This document shows, piece by piece, positions 62,241 to 64,000 of a DNA stretch of 64,000 nt. This DNA is from Glossina fuscipes (taxonomy: Eukaryota; Arthropoda; Insecta; Diptera; Glossinidae), in the NCBI RefSeq assembly GCF_014805625.2, contig NW_023998415.1, positions 19,985,921 through 20,049,920 on the forward strand, read 5' to 3'. The notes beneath the pieces were generated by a model. It was not told where the DNA came from, did no database searches, and saw nothing but the letters and a program-made list of their open reading frames with translations. Position 1 is the stretch's first letter, and each line of letters begins with the position of its first letter. The position numbers and the translations under genes were made by a program.

Positions 62241-64000
62241 AAGGCTGTCAATCAAAATGGCTCATATTCGGTTTGAAAAAGCTCACATGCAAATGTTGTG
62301 AGTTTATATATATGAATACATACATAATATATATTATGTATATACATATATATATATATGTGCGTGTGTACATAAAAAGAAAGAAACGGAAACTTCTTTC
62401 CGAACTATGTTTATGATTAAATCGCATCGATTGCAAATGCTGTCTGTCTCTCAATTCGTTTTCGCCAAACGTTTTTCTTTTATTTATTTGAACCATTTGA
62501 AAAAAATAGTTTTTTTTTTTTAATAGATTTCTCTCTCGCCCTATTCGAATATTCTTATAAACGTTTACTTTAACCAGACAATGTAATGTTTTCGATTTGT
62601 TTGAAATAATACCCAGCTGTGTGGAGCGCAGCATGCCATATAAATATGTATATGTATATGTACGTAGTCCTTACTTCGTTTATTATAATTTGATGCCGAC
62701 TTTTCGAGATATTTTTCTAGTGTAAAGTAAATGCATTAAAAATGTGGGAAATATATGAAAAAAAAAAAAAGAAAAGAAAAAGAAAAATAAAAAAATTAAA
62801 AATAAATAAAATAGAAATGAAATGAAAAAAATCTACAACTCGTCCATTACTAGAATTGGTTAGTGATTGAAATTAAATTTCAATTGAAAACATTTTTTAT
62901 TTAGAAATTTATCAAAACGTGTGTATATATGGAAGACAAAAGGAGTTAAAAAACACTCTAAACTAAACTTTATTGAAAATTCCATTTTCAGTTTTTTGCT
63001 GTTTTGTGCGTTCGTTCGTTTGGTTTCTTTTTCTTTTTCTTTTTTTTTTTTTTTTTTCCTCTTTTGCCTTCTTTCTAGCTATTCGTTTTGTCGAATTACT
63101 TCGGTCGCTGTGTTTAACTGCATTTGCCATTTCTGCCTTTGCGGTGGAGCAAAACAAATGAAATTACCCATCAATTAATATTAATTAATTTTCACTTAAT
63201 ATTGAATTCGGTCTTAGCCGTTCTGGTGCAATCTCTCGACGTATGCAACTATTTAATATCAATTCCCATCTCTGCCACTCCATACCTTCTCTCGCATTTA
63301 TTGTCTTGATAATTAGTAACAAATGTTCGCAGTTAAACGTAAAAGTGTTTGAGAGAGCAGACAGTGAAAATCAGTGAAATTAAATTCGAATTTTTTTTTA
63401 TTTTTTTTTTTATAAATATTTGCACTGTTTCCCGCACAGCACGAACAAACGAAGCTATTGCAGAGGAACAGGTTGAGATAGAATCAAAAAAAACCTTTGT
63501 CTTAAAGCGAATCGTGGACTCCTATTAACCGGATTACACGCGGGCATTACGAGGAAAAATAAAAAGTCGCCCTTTTTTTTTTTTTTTGGCGTATATATAA
63601 TGTAAGGTGTGCAAAATAAACTCGTTTCGTTGAAATGGCTTGTTCCCTAAAACGGATCGTTCAATTTTCCCAAAGTTTCAGATAGAGATAATTTAAAAAT
63701 TGCTATTCGCAAAGCTGTCGTTCAGTGCAAAGAGTTGCATAACATTTATGGCATTACGTTTTACGGCAAATGCAGCAGAAGCGACGGAAATGGAAGTTGC
63801 CTTGAAATGAAAGTAAGCTACGAAACGGCAACAGAGACTGATTTGCGGGATTTTGTGCAAAAAATTGTAGTCATAAGAACAATGCGAATAGTTCGCGTAC
63901 GTTCGTCCGTCTTCATTAGAAGTAATTCAGGAAATAATTTTCAACTTGGAATGGCACTCCGCTTTAATCTCCAGACCTTCCAATGCAGTCAGATTTAGCA

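Larger units (their letters stand above)
57485..64000. other. Ten-m upstream intron or flank
   Basis: No Ten-m cytoplasmic exon was recognised here. It contains two mariner relics (59340-59800, 61810-62240), an 11-bp tandem repeat (59201-59244), a mini-me-like repeat (60843-61560) and simple repeats. The last 300 bp have an 87-codon plus-strand frame of unknown nature (see rejected items). Confidence 0.6.

Noticed and set aside
63735..63998. 87-codon plus-strand frame opening MHNIYGITFYGKCSRSDGNG
   Set aside because: Non-repetitive and open to near the window edge, but no family is recognised and no splice or start evidence supports it. It could be an exon cut by the window.

Overview
This is AT-rich insect nuclear DNA, almost certainly from a higher fly (Diptera, Schizophora). 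Both recognisable genes match Drosophila proteins closely. Most other DNA is simple repeats, dead mariner transposons and a dispersed fly repeat of the mini-me type (GTCY runs next to TA-rich cores). The family cannot be fixed from the sequence; a muscoid or tsetse-like fly is a guess. Many short frames in homopolymers or opposite real exons are not genes and are left out.

Two large genes lie on the minus strand. Cbl (about 6,267-21,145) is complete. Six compact exons encode the TKB domain, linker helix and RING finger. An 11.7 kb intron then leads to one exon with the proline-rich and UBA tail of the long isoform. Failure to splice that intron ends the protein one codon past the donor, giving a natural short form. 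Ten-m, the teneurin (about 41,004-57,484, entering from the right), has its transmembrane exon, eight EGF repeats, NHL/YD-repeat barrel and Rhs/Tox-GHH-like C terminus. Its first cytoplasmic exons were not found and probably lie beyond the window.

Two Ten-m observations stand out. A 3,015-bp low-complexity exon, open throughout and symmetric in phase (1-1), can be spliced into the ectodomain between the membrane and the EGF repeats, adding 1,005 residues. The annotated TGA stop is followed in the same frame by 75 acidic, tyrosine-rich codons ending in TAA, with a poly(A) signal about 50 nt later. This suggests stop-codon readthrough or removal of a 60-nt intron.

Between the genes (21-41 kb) lie a tail-to-tail pair of intron-bearing pseudogenes resembling Polr3D/RPC4 and mRpS26, a full-length dead mariner with TIRs and TA duplication, small inverted-repeat elements, a degenerate tRNA-like sequence, a G-rich island and an 818-bp assembly gap. 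The Cbl intron and both flanks hold at least five more decayed mariner remnants of several types.
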